A stretch of DNA of 64,000 nt. Origin: Macrocystis pyrifera (lineage: Eukaryota > Sar > Phaeophyceae > Laminariales > Laminariaceae). Shown here piece after piece: positions 29,217 to 41,642 of the stretch. Each line of letters begins with the position of its first letter. The first letter of the stretch is position 1. The stretch lies in assembly GCA_031763025.1 (NCBI GenBank), contig JASSKH010000035.1, forward strand, positions 594,320 to 658,319. The letters are read 5' to 3'. A program made the position numbers and the translations under genes. The notes beneath the pieces were generated by a model, which had not been told where the DNA came from, searched no databases, and worked only from the letters and a program-made list of their open reading frames with translations.

Positions 29217-32200
29217 AAGCTATCATCGTCCCACCCCACCACCTCGCCTTTAACTGAGACTTCAGAGAATTCTGCCAGTCCTTTGTCGTATGGCTATACG
29301 TGGCCACACTACCGAGACGCTGCGATGACTGTCCACTTTGCCCCTCTCTATATATCTGCGCGCTTGACTGTCAAACCTGTTATAACGGTTCACCGATGAG
29401 TATTCCAATATACTCACGTACTTGTTTGTGTCGATGTGGCAAAACTTCACGTACCTTTGCCACGTTTCAGCGTGCGCAGTGGACTATGTCGATGCTGCCA
29501 CCATTCACTTACCTTCGCCAGACGTTTCTCACTGTACCTTCCTTCGACACACGTTTCTGCGTCAGTTATATTCCATCTGCCACTCTGACGTTTGTCCAGA
29601 TGTCTCTAGTCTCTTGGTATGGATACCACGTTGTGATATATTTGAGACATAATAAAAGGAACAGCTGAGAGATCGAGGATTTCGTCGAAACTCATCTTTG
29701 CCAGCTTTCACGCTAGTCCTTTTCAAGCTGTGTGTGATACTTCGGTCGTGCGTACCACGCGTTTTATCGGCCTTTCGTTTGGTGATGATCTCAAACTTCT
29801 CTGCATTGAGAGTAGGTATTCCTTGCGAACGAGGAGGTCGTTTTAAGTATAGGTTCATCATGAGCTCTTTCTACTCCGGGCCAACGTTATTATTCGACTG
29901 ACTTAGGTCGTTTCAAGGTACTGACGTTCACTCCACATCGACTTACTGGCACTAGCCAAGGTAAACGTTTGATTCCGAGTTAAGTAAGTGTTTGAAGGTT
30001 CTGACGTTTACGCCACCCCCCCAGCACGGACACTTTCCACTCGTGTGACTTTTTCCTGCTAAAATCAACCATGCGTCTTAAAACGGCATTCGTCCAGGAC
30101 AACTTCCAAATCGTACCCCTCGTATAACGGTTTATGTGGAAGTAGTTGCAGCAAGGTGGAGATAAACACCCCCCCAGGACGGAAATTACCTCTCGCCTAC
30201 TGGCATTCCAATCACACCTATCGATTCGTTCCTTCAACACCCGGCCACTTTACTCGGAGCGAAAATAGTATCCTGTTAGGTTGCGCAGATCATACCAAAC
30301 CTCGTCACGTTCCATCTCGGTTTAGCGTCTCACAAATGTGTACCTGTGAATGGTGTGGCGACTTGCACATGCACTCGTTCCTTCCTACATGTGGGTATTC
30401 GAACGTTTTGATGCCTGGTATACGCACTCTCATGTATCTCCTGTGCGCCTGACGCCGAGTATCTGTATAGCAACTGAATCTGTGAAACAATCCCAAAGCC
30501 TAGGTATTATCATGAAGTAGAATAGCAAAACACTGATGGTCTGTATCCCACTGGTATTGGGTTAAGGAGCCTGGTCGGTCGTAATAGATGCTTGGGCGTA
30601 TCCGGATATACCCTTCTCGTAGCAGGGGTTCTGTGTCGACTTGCCTCTTATTCGATTGTCACTGTTATTGTGCCATCGTTGCGATCAAAGATAGTCACCT
30701 GGAGAGCAGCAGTATGATCCCAACATGTTTCTCGGCATTCGGTGCCATGCAATTTAGTATCTCTTCAAGCAGTCCTCTCTGATCAGGCGAATCATCCGCT
30801 ACTCGGATACAGACAAACAATACAGGAATGCGTGGTACGCTCAACACCTACACGCTCGCGTTCGCAAACTCGCGCGCCATTAGCGTTTGGTTTTTGACAT
30901 TCAGGGAACCTCTAGTTTGGGCATTGGGCACGTGGCCTTTAGAACTGCCCTTCCATTGCGCGGACGAAACACTAGTGCTTAGAACTAGGGTCAAACTTAG
31001 GTATATGTACAGCAGTGCAGTACTCAAAGGCGAAGATGCCCAGTCGACATTGGGAACCGTGTCAGATACTTAAAACAGCGTCAAAATCGATTGACTTTCC
31101 GTTCACCGCGTTTGTGAGTAAGGCGGCGAATGAGTATATGCATCCTTGGGAGCGTTTTTACTATCGGAAAAGGCCAGGTTTTCTCTGCTCAGTTTGGTTT
31201 GCATAATGTATCTCGAATGTACCGCTTAGGATGCATGTATCAGTTCTGGGACAGCAGTCGCCATTCCTGCAGGCAAAGCACTCATGATCGGAGCCAACGC
31301 TTCGAAGTCCTTTCGGCACGATGTAACAAGCACCTGTTTTCACATCAAGGTTGATGTTCTTTTCCAAAGTTCTAGCCCGCTCCATGCTCTACGCTGGGTG
31401 TACATGCTACGCTCACACTCTGCTCTAGTTCATGCACAGACTAACCCGTACCACGCAGCCTGCGGTTCTTGCTGGTGAGCCATCGTAAGTGCTGTGCTGA
31501 ATATGTAGTGATGATTCGGCATTTCAGCATTCTTATGTTCAGATACACCGCAAATACGTACCGGCGATGTAATTTTCTTTCGTTGTCCTTTTGTTTTTAG
31601 CTCTACAGTAAGGTCTAAATGTAATAGCATGGACACGTTCATGGTGTCATTCATTTGCAATTGATGCGGGATGGTTTATACCATTTCGGATAGGTCGTTA
31701 ACAGCGTTTCTCTCTCCTACCGGTACGGCACTATTTCGTGTTTATTTGTTTTCTCCAGTCGCGATGTATTTTAGTTTTTACAGCCTGTTTTGTGACCACG
31801 GGCGGGATTTCAGGAGTTTGGGCTATTGTTATAGTGTGAGAACAACACACGAAATGCGTACATAGTATGTACTTGACCACCCCACACTCTCGGAGTTACA
31901 GCGTTTACCTGATGGCCAGCTTCGTTCTCGGACAACCCAATCTTCAGATGATACTTGCGCAAGGTATGGACCTGACAACAGGTAGTGGCAGTGTATTTTT
32001 CAAACCAAACCGGTCTTGAAACCCCTCGACGCCCACCGACCATGCAGTGTTTCTTCGTACTCATTTGCTGATTTTTCACCTTTTATATTCTTATTTCGTA
32101 CGTAGTAATGTATGTAAATACGATACAGATATATCGTTGATTTCCATCCCATTCGTTATCTTCGCCCTTTTTTCTCTATCCCTCCTACGTGTAGACATCC

Positions 32201-32880
32201 GGTGTCACGGAGCAAGCTCTTTATTCCCCTCCCCGCTGTGGTCTGTGCCTTGGATCTTATTGCGAAAAGACCTCAGTCCTGTGTTGAGCCTACCCTCGTT
32301 AGGCGATCTCAGCAGTTGATTCCTCACTTTTTTATTGTATATATTGCATAAATCCCCGCCTCATCCATCTTGAGAGTCGAGCTCCATGGTTCAACGCTAA
32401 AAACAGAAGCGATACACTAGACCACGCGGGCCTTTAGATGAAAGGAATAGGCCAACCATGATCAAAACCAACGAAACCCTTTCAGGGCACGACCCAGATC
32501 GGGTATAAGTATATTGAAGGTCGAACCCTGATACGTAAATCTAATCTTTGTGTTTCTGTGCTGACATTATTTTTATGTAATCTACGACAGATTAAAATGC
32601 TTCAATCGAATCTTCGGCCATACCATAGACTGACAAGTACAATATTAATAGTATCGCACGAACCTCATGCACAGCAGTAATTATCCCATTGCTCGCTTCC
32701 TCGCCGTAGTGGACAGAATTGTACGGGGTATCTGCCAAGAGTAAACTGAGGCTGTGTGATACCGCTCGGTATGCTGAAGATACTGTGTATTATAGAATAT
32801 AAATGAAGATAGCATACTTTGCAGTCAGCACAAAAAACGTGCGATCGCACGGACGCAAAAACCTTTTTATAATACTATAG
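29217..32880. other. No gene recognised
   Basis: Neither strand gives a domain I can name; frames at 29300-29668, 30156-30452, 31161-31385 (minus) and 31810-32079 (minus) were inspected. Bases 29650-29755 carry the fragment shared with 21875-21965. Words such as CTGACGTT(C/T)AC(G/T)CCAC recur between 29915 and 30015. The region may hold an old retroelement decayed beyond recognition. Confidence 0.35.
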
Positions 32881-33069
32881 GATGTACAAGGCTTTCCTTC
32901 GGAGTGGGTATTCCGTCGTTTCGTGTACATATAACTGCAATTAATTGGCGACATAGCCCAAAGCCAACCAAACTAAATGTATTTGTGTAAGAAACGGTGA
33001 AGGATGTAATAAATCGCGTTTATTTATGAATGTAATGTGAAACGTAAGATCGGGTGACGCATTCGTCTA

Positions 33070-33600
33070 ATAATAAGAATAACATCTTTCATCAGTGTGG
33101 GGAGAGAGTGGAGTAGTGCTTGGCATGTGGATGATATACAACATACAGGCTGTTGTTTAAAGGAAGGTTTGGGACAGGAGAGAAAGCGGTAGTGCCGGCA
33201 ACGACAACGGTTATGGAAATGTTGTATAGTTGCTGGGCGGCCGCGATTTCGATGTAGCCAGCATAGGAGTTTGGATGAGACATGATATGTAAATAGTCTT
33301 CCAGGATGCTGTAGTAACGAGACGGGAGGCCCAGAATGTGGCTGTTGAACCCGTTGGACATGTGTAGGAAGAAATAATCGTGATTTTGGGAAATGTGGGA
33401 AACAATTTGTTTCCTTTCGTTCGTCCTGGATGGCGACAATCTGCTTGGCGTACTGCTTCGGAATTCCGCGAAGCCCTGGAGCAGGCAGGCGAAATGGAAG
33501 GGAGTCTTTTTGCGCTTGATGATGATGTCTCCGTCTTTGATGGTGGAGTCCGTCAGGCGGCAGTTGTAGCACTTGCCACGGACCTGATCGAAGTAAACAT
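33070..33600 (-). pseudogene. OTU-like region of X, copy 2 (frameshifted)
   Basis: Same arrangement as in copy 1: the DYFFLHMSNG, YYSILEDYLHIMSHPNSYAG, YIEIAAAQQLYNISITVVVA and YHPHAKHYSTL segments lie in one minus-strand frame (33092-33439), while the upstream part is in other frames. This is the copy in which the long C-terminal part is most clearly continuous, up to the candidate catalytic histidine. The Cys motif is not recognisable. Confidence 0.4.
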
Positions 33601-34036
33601 ATAGGGTGCGCGGGGCGGGAGTGGCGTGCAGGGAATGGCGGGGGAGGGGGAAGGGGGGGGGGGGGGGCAGAGTTCATTATTTGTACTACTCTACAGCGAG
33701 TACGTAATCGCTTGCTATACGACGGCAGCAGCAGCAGCAGAAGCAGCAAGTACGTAATTTATTGACGATACAGAAATATGTACACACACAAGTGTAGTAC
33801 AGTACACACACAAATAACGTCCAGCATGATGTACGGCAACAACGCAGCAACACCACAAAAACAATCATTGACGATACAGAAAAATGTACACACGCACAAG
33901 TTTAGGTGTAATAGACACACAAATCATGTCCAGCATGATGTACGTCAACAACGCAGCAGCGCCACAAAACGACCAGAAAACACAATTATCCGAGTACATA
34001 CAAACATTCAGTGAATATTGCGGCAGCACTAAAAGC

Positions 34037-34078
<42 letters not shown>

Positions 34079-34247
34079 GCAACGGATCGCCACAGCGTTG
34101 GCAGCAGCAGCATAGCAACGATATGAAAAGAAGGGAGAAAAAAAGTATGTACCCCGAGGCCGTCCGAAAAGTATTTTTGGTACCTCATTATAGACCCACC
34201 TCCGCATGCTGTACGGCAACAATACAGCAGCAGCATAGCAAAATAGC

Positions 34248-34580
34248 CGGCGTCCCCGGTGGCTTGGTAGGTGGTCCGCGTACCTGTCAAGATCAATTTC
34301 GTGGGTTCAAGTCCCACCGAGTGCATGCTCATGGGGACTTTTTCTTGCATAAAAAATTGATAAGCGGAAAGCTCGAAATCGTGAGTTGGCTACATTCGAT
34401 GAAAATTGACGAGCAGTGGGAATGCTGAACCCTATGCGCGACAAAAAATAAAGGCACGTACCGGGGGGGAGAAGGGACGACACCTGTGACCACGGCTTGT
34501 CCAGAAGATCGTCGAGGGTAAAACCTCCTACGAGTAGGCTGGGAAGTAAAAGTGAGGATAAAAAAAAAATAAAAAAATAA
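34248..34580 (+). mobile_element. tRNA-derived SINE with 8-bp target duplication
   Basis: This is the best-preserved copy. It starts CGGCGTCCCCGGTGGCTTGG, has a perfect B box (GGTTCAAGTCC), and ends in an A-rich tail with T interruptions. AAAATAGC precedes it (34240-34247) and follows it (34581-34588), a target duplication inside the CAG block of X copy 2. Confidence 0.9.
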
Positions 34581-34609
34581 AAAATAGCAACTATACGAAA
34601 TACGAGAAA

Positions 34610-34981
34610 TGTGGGTTCCAGGTTCTCGACCAGACCGTCGCATGGGTATTGTCCCGCGGAGGTCCCACCATTCGCCGAGGTCGTGGATATCCGTATATCT
34701 TATTGTACGACTGTGGTCATCCATATTCCATGACTATTTGTTGTCGTCAGCAGAGATGTCGTCAGCAGTGACATTGTCCCGTGACAAGTAGTCACTGTGG
34801 ATTGGAATGCAAGGCCCGTTCCTCGCACACACTCTCTCTTCCTCTTCCATCATCGTTGATGGTTGCTCGTGAGATCGTCCGTACCGATCCTATACCAAAA
34901 CCTGGCGTGTCCTACACGCTACACCCTCTAAGAAAGGGAAGTGCCACAGATGTCGAGTCGAACCTGGGGGTCCTCCCCACA
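34610..34981 (+). repeat. 5' LTR of the Ty3/gypsy element
   Basis: 372 bp, starting TGTGGGTTCC and ending CTCCCCACA, so TG..CA with a short inverted end. It differs from the 3' LTR at four positions by my count (about 98.9% identical). GAAA precedes it and follows the 3' LTR, a 4-bp target duplication. Promoter elements were not identified. Confidence 0.95.
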
Positions 34982-34983
34982 TT

Positions 34984-35001
34984 TGGCGTCGACGAAGGCT
35001 C
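34984..35001 (+). promoter_or_regulatory. Primer-binding site candidate
   Basis: Two bases after the 5' LTR the sequence TGGCGTCGACGAAGGCTC begins with TGG, as expected for pairing with the 3' CCA end of a primer tRNA. The tRNA is not identified. Confidence 0.55.
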
Positions 35002-37300
35002 GCGCCTGTGGCAGTTCTTGTTTTCTCGTGAAAACACACAAGAGGTTCGGTATTTTTGTTCACATCTTACGAAGAAAAACACGAAAGAAAAAAATCAAAG
35101 AGGACACGAGTCAGTGTTTCGTAGACTGAGTAAACTACCCCTTTCATCGTTGCGATCTATGGAAGGCGCCCTTCGCCACGCTCATCGTTGACAAGCGAAG
35201 AACGCTCTTCAATCGCTATGGGCCGTGGTTCTACCCGTCTTCTGGTATACGGTATGCTCAAGCCGCGTTGGTAAGCCTTCGATGGCGAGTAGATCTATCG
35301 TATACTACTGTTGTTTGTTTCTTCCGCTGTACGTACCAGTGAAACAAACACGTTCGGTTCGTCATGTCTATCTGCCAGTAGATATTTTCGTTTTGTCGAT
35401 TTCAGGTAGGTGTTTGTCTGCAGAGTCTTCTGTGAACCCACCTGGAGCGCTAACGCTACGTAGCATAAGCGCTGGTTCACCGACGAAACACCGTTCTAGT
35501 TTCATCCACCAATAACAGCGCTCTGCCCTCGTTAGGCAGGTACATACCATTGGTTCGTTGGACTGGTAAAATCTTTTCTGTTCCTTCTTGTTGTTCTGTT
35601 GTGGTAATTTCGTAATTTTCCACTTATTGTATGCATCATACAAGGGAACACAACACACAAGACTTTGAAGCACGGGTAGAGTCGGTACAATCGTTACGTA
35701 TCATTGTTTCGCGTGCTGTCGCTGGGCCGCAGCAGCGCAGTGGTTGTATTCGTCACCGTGAGTACAACTGCCGACGTGCTCTCTCCCCTTCGTACGGGGG
35801 GGGCAGCACGGGTAATCGCCACTTCTTTGGCAGATCTGCGTGGGGAGTCTAGCTGTTTGTACCCTTTTCAATCCCATGCAGAGGTCATATTTCGTACGTT
35901 GACCTGTCTGGCCAAAGTTGAGCAAACAACTCTTATTCTGCTAGTTGGAGAGTTCGTGGTTGTTGCACACATAAACGACTAAATAAAAATAAAACGGAAT
36001 ACCGCAAAGAGGAGCTTGTCGCGTATGCGCGACCGAACGTACAAGGTCAGTACGAAATATCAGGCAGCCGTCTTGCTTGATAAATGGTATTCGTGTGTAC
36101 CGTTCAGCTCGACTCGGTCCCCATGCAACAGCATGATGTGATAGGCGCATTCCGTACTCGGCACCATCGCTATTAATTGACTCTCGTTCAGGTACTCGTA
36201 CGTACTCGTGTACGCGTGGTACTCGTACAGTCAGTCTGCCTGGTGGTCGATTTATGTTTTTATTTTTTCCGTTTCGTCTCGTATTTTTACGATTTTCTTT
36301 GGTTCTTTGGAAAATAATTGCGCCATTCAATTGCTTATCGCATAAATATGTTCGCGGATTTCCGTCCTGTTCGATTTGGTCGACAGAAAGAGCAAAGAAA
36401 CCCTCATACAGTCCAAAAAGCAGTACCGCAGAACGATATTGTATGTCGCAATCTCACCGCATTTTGGCAATCGTATTGTCACTACAGAGTACTACGTAGT
36501 ACTTACACTACTGCTGTATGGATTGAGGGACCACTACCACTAGTTCGACAGTGAGTTAATACAGCAGTATAAAACTCGTCGTTGGCCCAATATAGGAGGT
36601 AGTCTATCAGACTGACTCACAGTCATATTTACCTGTACAACAGTACTCGTACGTACAAGTAAGTAGCTTGTGCGGTACACGTTGGATGCATGACATAAGG
36701 CTCCGTGGCCCACCAATGTGCACTTCGTTGCGTGCCGTAAATCATTGGACGCTTGAAGTCGTGGCCTATTGTGTCACTATCCGTTACATTAGGCGATATT
36801 CCTCGCCGTACAGCACCAGTCGTCTCACTTTCAGCAGCGCATGGAAACACGTGCTGAAGTATGTACAACATACCGAAAGTTTGCGAAATTATGATGATTT
36901 GTGGCGCAGCCATCGTTGGCACGTTACATATATATGTAAAACCGTTACAGGTATCATGATGTGGTCATTTAACTGTGAGTGCTATCAGAAAATGAGGTGT
37001 TCTGCGAAGAGCGAGCTATCGTAACTCGCACCGTTTTCACATGGCTAGCAATAATTATAGATGGTTTGGTTGCTATATCAATAGCTAATCCATCTTCCGA
37101 GTATCTTACCCTGTACATACGTGTATAGGTGCAGAGATTGTCAAATTCGTCGTCAAGTGTTTCGGTAGCGTCTCCAGCTCAACTGCACGTGCGGACTGTC
37201 ATAGCAGCAGAATCATCCGTAACACCGACCGGCATAATTGCAGCTGTGTGTGCTGAAATCGCAGCACCGTTGTCTAAAGTACTTGTTGACTCCACGTTCT
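35002..37300. other. Gag-position region of the gypsy element, not recognised
   Basis: No Gag motif, zinc knuckle or protease D(S/T)G site was recognised. Frames such as 34781-35191 overlap the LTR and give no domain. The region may be Gag too decayed or diverged to see, or a replaced segment. Confidence 0.4.
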
Positions 37301-37359
37301 TGATGATCAATAGTCAGCAACTAACTCAAGATATCTGCGCAAATATTATCTCGTTTTCT

Positions 37360-38120
37360 TTTCGTTGTCTCGAGCGGAGTTTGGCAAGTGTGTTACGGCC
37401 GGAACGGTGTTCCCTTTCCCCCGTTTTCTCGAGTACAGCATTGCCATGGTCGGCGGTGCCCAGTTCCATCAGCGCGACTGTTGTACAGAGCGCTTACTGG
37501 CACGTTGTCGTTCCCCCCGATCACAGCTATTCTACCACATTTTTGTGGCAAGCACTCTCCTACACATTTACAACACCGTGTGGTGTTCGTAGTACTGAAT
37601 GTGATCTGTGAGTCTTCACAAAATGGCACAAATATCGTTGAGCCGTACGTATTGTCGAGGTGTTAATTGTCGTGGGCACCTCCCGTGTTTGTCCACAACT
37701 CGAAAGTTTCAATCTTTGACGACCGTGTTCGTAGCTCGGCAAACAACTAGTAGCCGTCGAAATTAGCGGATGGTCCTAAATCGGTCGTATATTTAGGCCA
37801 CGTAAATTCTGCTCGATGAGTATACCAGTTGGGGGAATCGTGGCAAGCCCCCGAAAAGCTGTCAAACCCCATTTGCACCAAATATTGTCGTTTCGTTTTA
37901 TGTGTGGTAAATTTCTTATGGCGGTTCGTTGTCAAAGTTCGCCGAAGTAACCGCACCGCTCGCTGAACTCGCCGGTACATAAGGATGTTGCTGCCCGGAC
38001 ACATATTACAAAGCCTGGACAACGCGCAAAATACGCGTTTGCCCACATCAAGCGTTTACTGATGGTGGCTTCCGTGTTCAAGATCCTTATTATTACTAGA
38101 GTCAGGTATCGTACATACAT
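37360..38120 (+). pseudogene. Decayed gypsy reverse transcriptase
   Basis: Three frames contribute. A YLGHVNS segment at about 37795 corresponds to the conserved (Y/F)LGH-(I/V)-S block after the catalytic palm. Near 38010 KYAFAHIKRLLMVASVF matches the AF-x2-LK-x6-PVL block before RNase H. The catalytic YxDD box was not found in an open frame. Assignment depends on order and position relative to RNase H. Confidence 0.5.
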
Positions 38121-38160
38121 GTAGTGATATGAAACCGTTGTCGCACTCGCTTATTATTAA

Positions 38161-38349
38161 TGGCGAGCGTACTCTATTGAGAAGGACGTTGCGATGATTG
38201 TTGATCATAAACCTCCTGACCCATCCATATCACAATTAGACATGTATATTTTTAGTATGCTAAATCGTTGGAGTATCGTTCTTCAGACTTCCAACTTTAC
38301 CGTTCAGCATATAAAAGGGAATATTGTTTTTTTGTTTCCCTATACATAA
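38161..38349 (+). pseudogene. Gypsy RNase H fragment
   Basis: The frame contains YSIEKDVAMIVDHKPPDPS, then MLNRWSIVLQTSNFTVQHIK and GN before a stop. DHKP, the RW-x-(I/L)-x-L block and the F-(T/S)-(V/I)-x-(H/Y)-IKG-N motif are the classical end of gypsy RNase H. The first aspartate of the domain lies upstream in disrupted sequence, and the usual ADALSR end is absent, the frame closing at TAA. Confidence 0.75.
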
Positions 38350-38504
38350 TACCGAGCGTTTGACGTAGTGGCGAATTAACGTTTGCTTGGAGTGGTGGCC
38401 GTAAGTTATATTCCCACAGCGTCTGAGGGAAAGACTCTACCGTTTGGCTAGCCACGCACCATTCAGGGCTCCTCTCAATCCTCGTAGAGCGAAATATTCG
38501 CTGA

Positions 38505-38760
38505 TACAGCGTCGTCGCTGCTTCTCAAACAGTGTTGTCGCTGTTCTTCTTACAGCATCGTTGCTGTTCCTCAAACAGCGTTGTCGCTGTTGCTCATACA
38601 GCGTTGTCGCTGTTCCTCTTTTATTACAGCATTGTTGCTGTTCCTCAAACAGCGTTGTCGCTGTTCCGCATACAGCGTTGTCGCTGTTAATCTTACAGCA
38701 TCGTTGTTGTTCCTCCAACGGCGTTGTCGCTGTTACGCATCCAGCGTTGTCGCTGTTTCC
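38505..38760. repeat. Hairpin minisatellite, 11 units, inside pol
   Basis: Eleven 16-mers of the type ACAGCGTTGTCGCTGT, spaced by about 8-14 variable bases (TTCCTCAA, CAT, TTCTT). Each 16-mer can fold as a 6-bp stem with a 4-base loop. Units of the form ACAGCATTGTTGCTGT keep pairing by a matched G-to-A/C-to-T change in the two arms. It lies between RNase H and integrase, where other gypsy elements have only coding sequence. Confidence 0.85.
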
Positions 38761-38969
38761 GTGTTTTCGTTGATGAACCCAGAATGTTTCTGGAAGAACA
38801 ATGTGTTGAGTTCGATCCGTACATCGAATAGGTGAAAACAGTTGTTACCGTTCCCGTTTCCAACGATTAAATCTAGTACTCGATGAGCCACAAACCGTTT
38901 GAACGAAACCGCACTATTCCAATCGTTATATGCGTATATATCTGCAAGAGAGCAGTTCGTTCGGTGACC

Positions 38970-39165
38970 AAATCCTGCACCCACCACTCTCCGGGAATGA
39001 CCCGTACCGTGATCTACCAGCGTTCGGTGGTCATCTAGCTTCGAAAGCTACGCTCATTAAACCCGAGACCGTGGTTCAGTGGCTGTCTATGTACAAAGAT
39101 GAAACCACGCAATTCGATGTTATTTTTCGAACCAACATTGCAAGACGTATTACTGTCCTCTGACG
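38970..39165 (+). pseudogene. Gypsy integrase N-terminal (zinc-binding) region, weak
   Basis: In a frame ending at 39163 the sequence DLPAFGGHLASKATL, then VVQWLSMYKDETTQF matches the spacing of the integrase HHCC domain (GH-x-G-x2-KT then W-x2-M). The paired cysteines are not visible. Weak but correctly placed before the catalytic core. Confidence 0.5.
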
Positions 39166-39254
39166 TACATGTTGAGCATCGTTTTTTTTACGTCCGTTTC
39201 ATGTGTACACCCTGGCCTGGTCGAGTAAAATAGTCGTCGAATTACTCGAAGTAC

Positions 39255-40318
39255 ATCATGTCCGTGATTGACCACACGACTCATTTTCTCGTGATGGTCG
39301 CGATTAGTGACTAATCAACCGCCACAATCGCCCGAGTTCTTCGAGAACACGTGTTCTCCGTTGTCTCTACTCCGGAAACTTTGCATTCGGACCAAGGTAG
39401 CGAGTTTGAGAATGAACTTGTCAAGGAGTTGCAAGCCGTATACAGGTATGGGTTCAAAAAGACGCGCACGTCAGCGTACCGCCCACAAAGCAACCCCGTC
39501 TTAGAGCGTGTGCGTAGTACCTTGCACAACATGTTGGCGATGTACGTAAACGTTAAATACGACAATTGGGCAGAATTACTACCGTTTATTCAGCTCGCGC
39601 ACAACACAGCCTATAACAAAACGTTCGAAGACACCCCACATTTTTTAATGTTTGGCCGTAGAGCTTCGTTAACCGTTGACATTATTCTCGGCGTCCCGTG
39701 TACGTCTGGTTCTGGGACACGATTGGAATACTCCCGTCGTACCATTGAAAACCTGCAACTCGCTACGAAATTGCTCGTCGCAATTTACAGGAACGTACCG
39801 ACAAGCAGACAGAAACTAACGAGAAATTGTCCTTTCCGCAATATCAGCAGGGAGATCAGGTGTTCGTACACCGCCCCTATACCGTTGCTGATGGACCGAA
39901 CCCCAAACTTATTAGTCCCTGGCGTGGTCCATTTACTGTTCGTTCCCAACTATCACCCGTAATTTATCATGTTGCGAGAGATGGCGAACTTGCGGAAACA
40001 TCAGTTCATTTTGGTCGTATGAAGGCATACCATAATGACGCGTCTAACTCAGTACCGGATTTTACAGCACTGGACGAGTTCCTTGTGAGAACAACGTTGC
40101 CGCTACCTGACTTAGACGGCTCTGTGCTCACCGTGCACATTGGCCCGTATGCTATTGAAGCTATTGAAAGTCATAAGCGTGGCCTTGGTAAAGCCTCGCC
40201 GACTAATTTCCAATACCACTTTCTCGTGAAAGATAAACCGTCTAGTTTTGGTATTTGGAGACGTGGCAACATCGTGCCACAAGATGATCAGAGCGTATCG
40301 TACGAGGATCCTAGCTGA
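39255..40318 (+). pseudogene. Gypsy integrase core, GPF module and chromodomain-like end
   Basis: The core opens with VIDHTTHFLVMVAISD, followed by an in-frame TAA at about 39313, then TPETLHSDQGSEFENE, KKTRTSAYRPQSNPVLERV and NWAELLPFIQLAHNTAYN. All three D-D-E positions are retained, with a two-residue longer spacing before the Glu. A frame change near 39785 leads to a second frame (39827-40318) with GDQVFVHRP, SPWRGPFTVRSQ and HFGRMKAYH, then YAIEAIESHKRG, FQYHFLVK and WRRGN, which resembles a chromodomain (chromovirus lineage). Chromodomains in this position are known to guide integration to heterochromatin. One stop and one shift make it non-functional as it stands. Confidence 0.85.
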
Positions 40319-41640
40319 AGATCCGCATGCATTTGATCGTCCCAAACGTAAGCGAGACGTCGTCGCCTCGTAACCCTGACACAAGCCCCAGTATCGTTCG
40401 TTGTCGACGTCGCTATAGCCCTGGGAGTACTTGTAGTCAGCACCGTCGCACCACACCCCACTACCATATAAATATCTGGCCAGATATCGTTTGTTCCTTA
40501 GTGGGTCGTTTTAACACGTGATTCGCAACCTCACGTGCAGTTGTCTTGTGGATGCTTGGGAGATATCGTTTGTGGAGTAGTGCCCACGAACCAAGTCATG
40601 GTCAGACACCTAAATACTGAACCCCAACAGCCAGTGTCCCGGTATATCGTTGAGATACCAGTGTGGATTGCGTTTTGTTACTTCGTGTGAATGTGCCCCA
40701 CGCGAAATGATAGCATTTTAATCGTGGTAATTTGCTATAGAGTTTGAGACGTACAAGTGGGAATAAAGCGTTCAACTAGTAGTCATGCAGGGGTGTGCAT
40801 ATACCAAGAGTATACACTTGTGCGTTATTATTGGGTTATTTGACTACAATAGCCGCGCACAGTGCTCATATACTTTAAAGTATGCACGTGTGTGTGGTTA
40901 TTCAATCAAGTAATGAACGTTTTCTTAATCGTTTTAGGTGGAAGAGACACGGTGTTCTTTCCATCAGTCTCTTTGTGCGAGACACTAGGGATTCCTGGAT
41001 ACATGGACAATGTATTCTCTAGTGTCGGAATCGTTCCGTTGGATTTGACTGAGGAGAGGCAACCGTGCGCGTGAGTTGCACAATCCAAAGTCATATATCC
41101 TCGGGCACATTATGAGTCCCCGCTTGTTTTACTGCATTTTCGTGAGTGCTCTGTCTGCAGTCAATCGTCAATGACTGTCCGAATGTCTCTTGTACAGATC
41201 GTCAACTGTATAGATAGTTCGTGCTATCAACTCGTTATAAGTCGATTCCAGTGTTTTCACTGAATCGCAAACATGTCCTTGCTCAAAAAGTCGATGATGC
41301 CTTGTCTGACTGAGGAGACATGTTGTCGTCGTATCGTTCACCATGCACCTGCAGTCCGTTATACTGCACCGTTATTGTCACGACCACACCGTTGTCAAGA
41401 CATGCAGATTTTATTGTTTATTTTTTTTAAATCGTTTAAAAAAATTGGTTGATCAGCCTAAACGTTCGTATCGTTTGTTGCGCACCCTGCATGCAAAGCC
41501 CTCTGACAAAATTGTCATTCAGTACATTTAATTCTCTTCAGTTTGTGTGGACCAAAGCTTGCAAGCAATCGTTCCATATACACACTGTGAAACGTCGAGA
41601 AAAGCTGGAATGTCGTCAAAGGCACATATCATTGTTCGAT
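40319..41640. other. Post-pol region of the gypsy element, no gene recognised
   Basis: No envelope-like or other frame was recognised. Short open frames only. It leads into the hairpin array. Confidence 0.5.
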
Positions 41641-41642
41641 AT

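Larger units (their letters stand above)
32884..34609 (-). mobile_element. Composite element X, copy 2, left part
   Basis: Begins TACAAGGCTTTCCTTCGGAG, has one arm of the terminal hairpin, then the OTU-like region and the first part of the CAG-rich block. It is interrupted by a SINE (34248-34580) and then by a gypsy element at 34610. The X sequence continues at 43149 on the far side of the gypsy element (AAATACGAGAAA joins GAAAAAGTAGT as in copy 1 near 14897). Confidence 0.75.

Noticed and set aside
33024..33749. A 241-codon minus-strand frame over X copy 2
   Set aside because: The protein-like OTU segments lie in another frame; this frame is mostly a Pro/Leu/Arg-rich shadow that extends into the G-run and CAG tract.
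34250..34330. A functional tRNA gene inside the SINE head
   Set aside because: A-box-like and B-box sequences are present, but the 3' side does not pair with the start to make an acceptor stem, and the unit is repeated with an A-tail.
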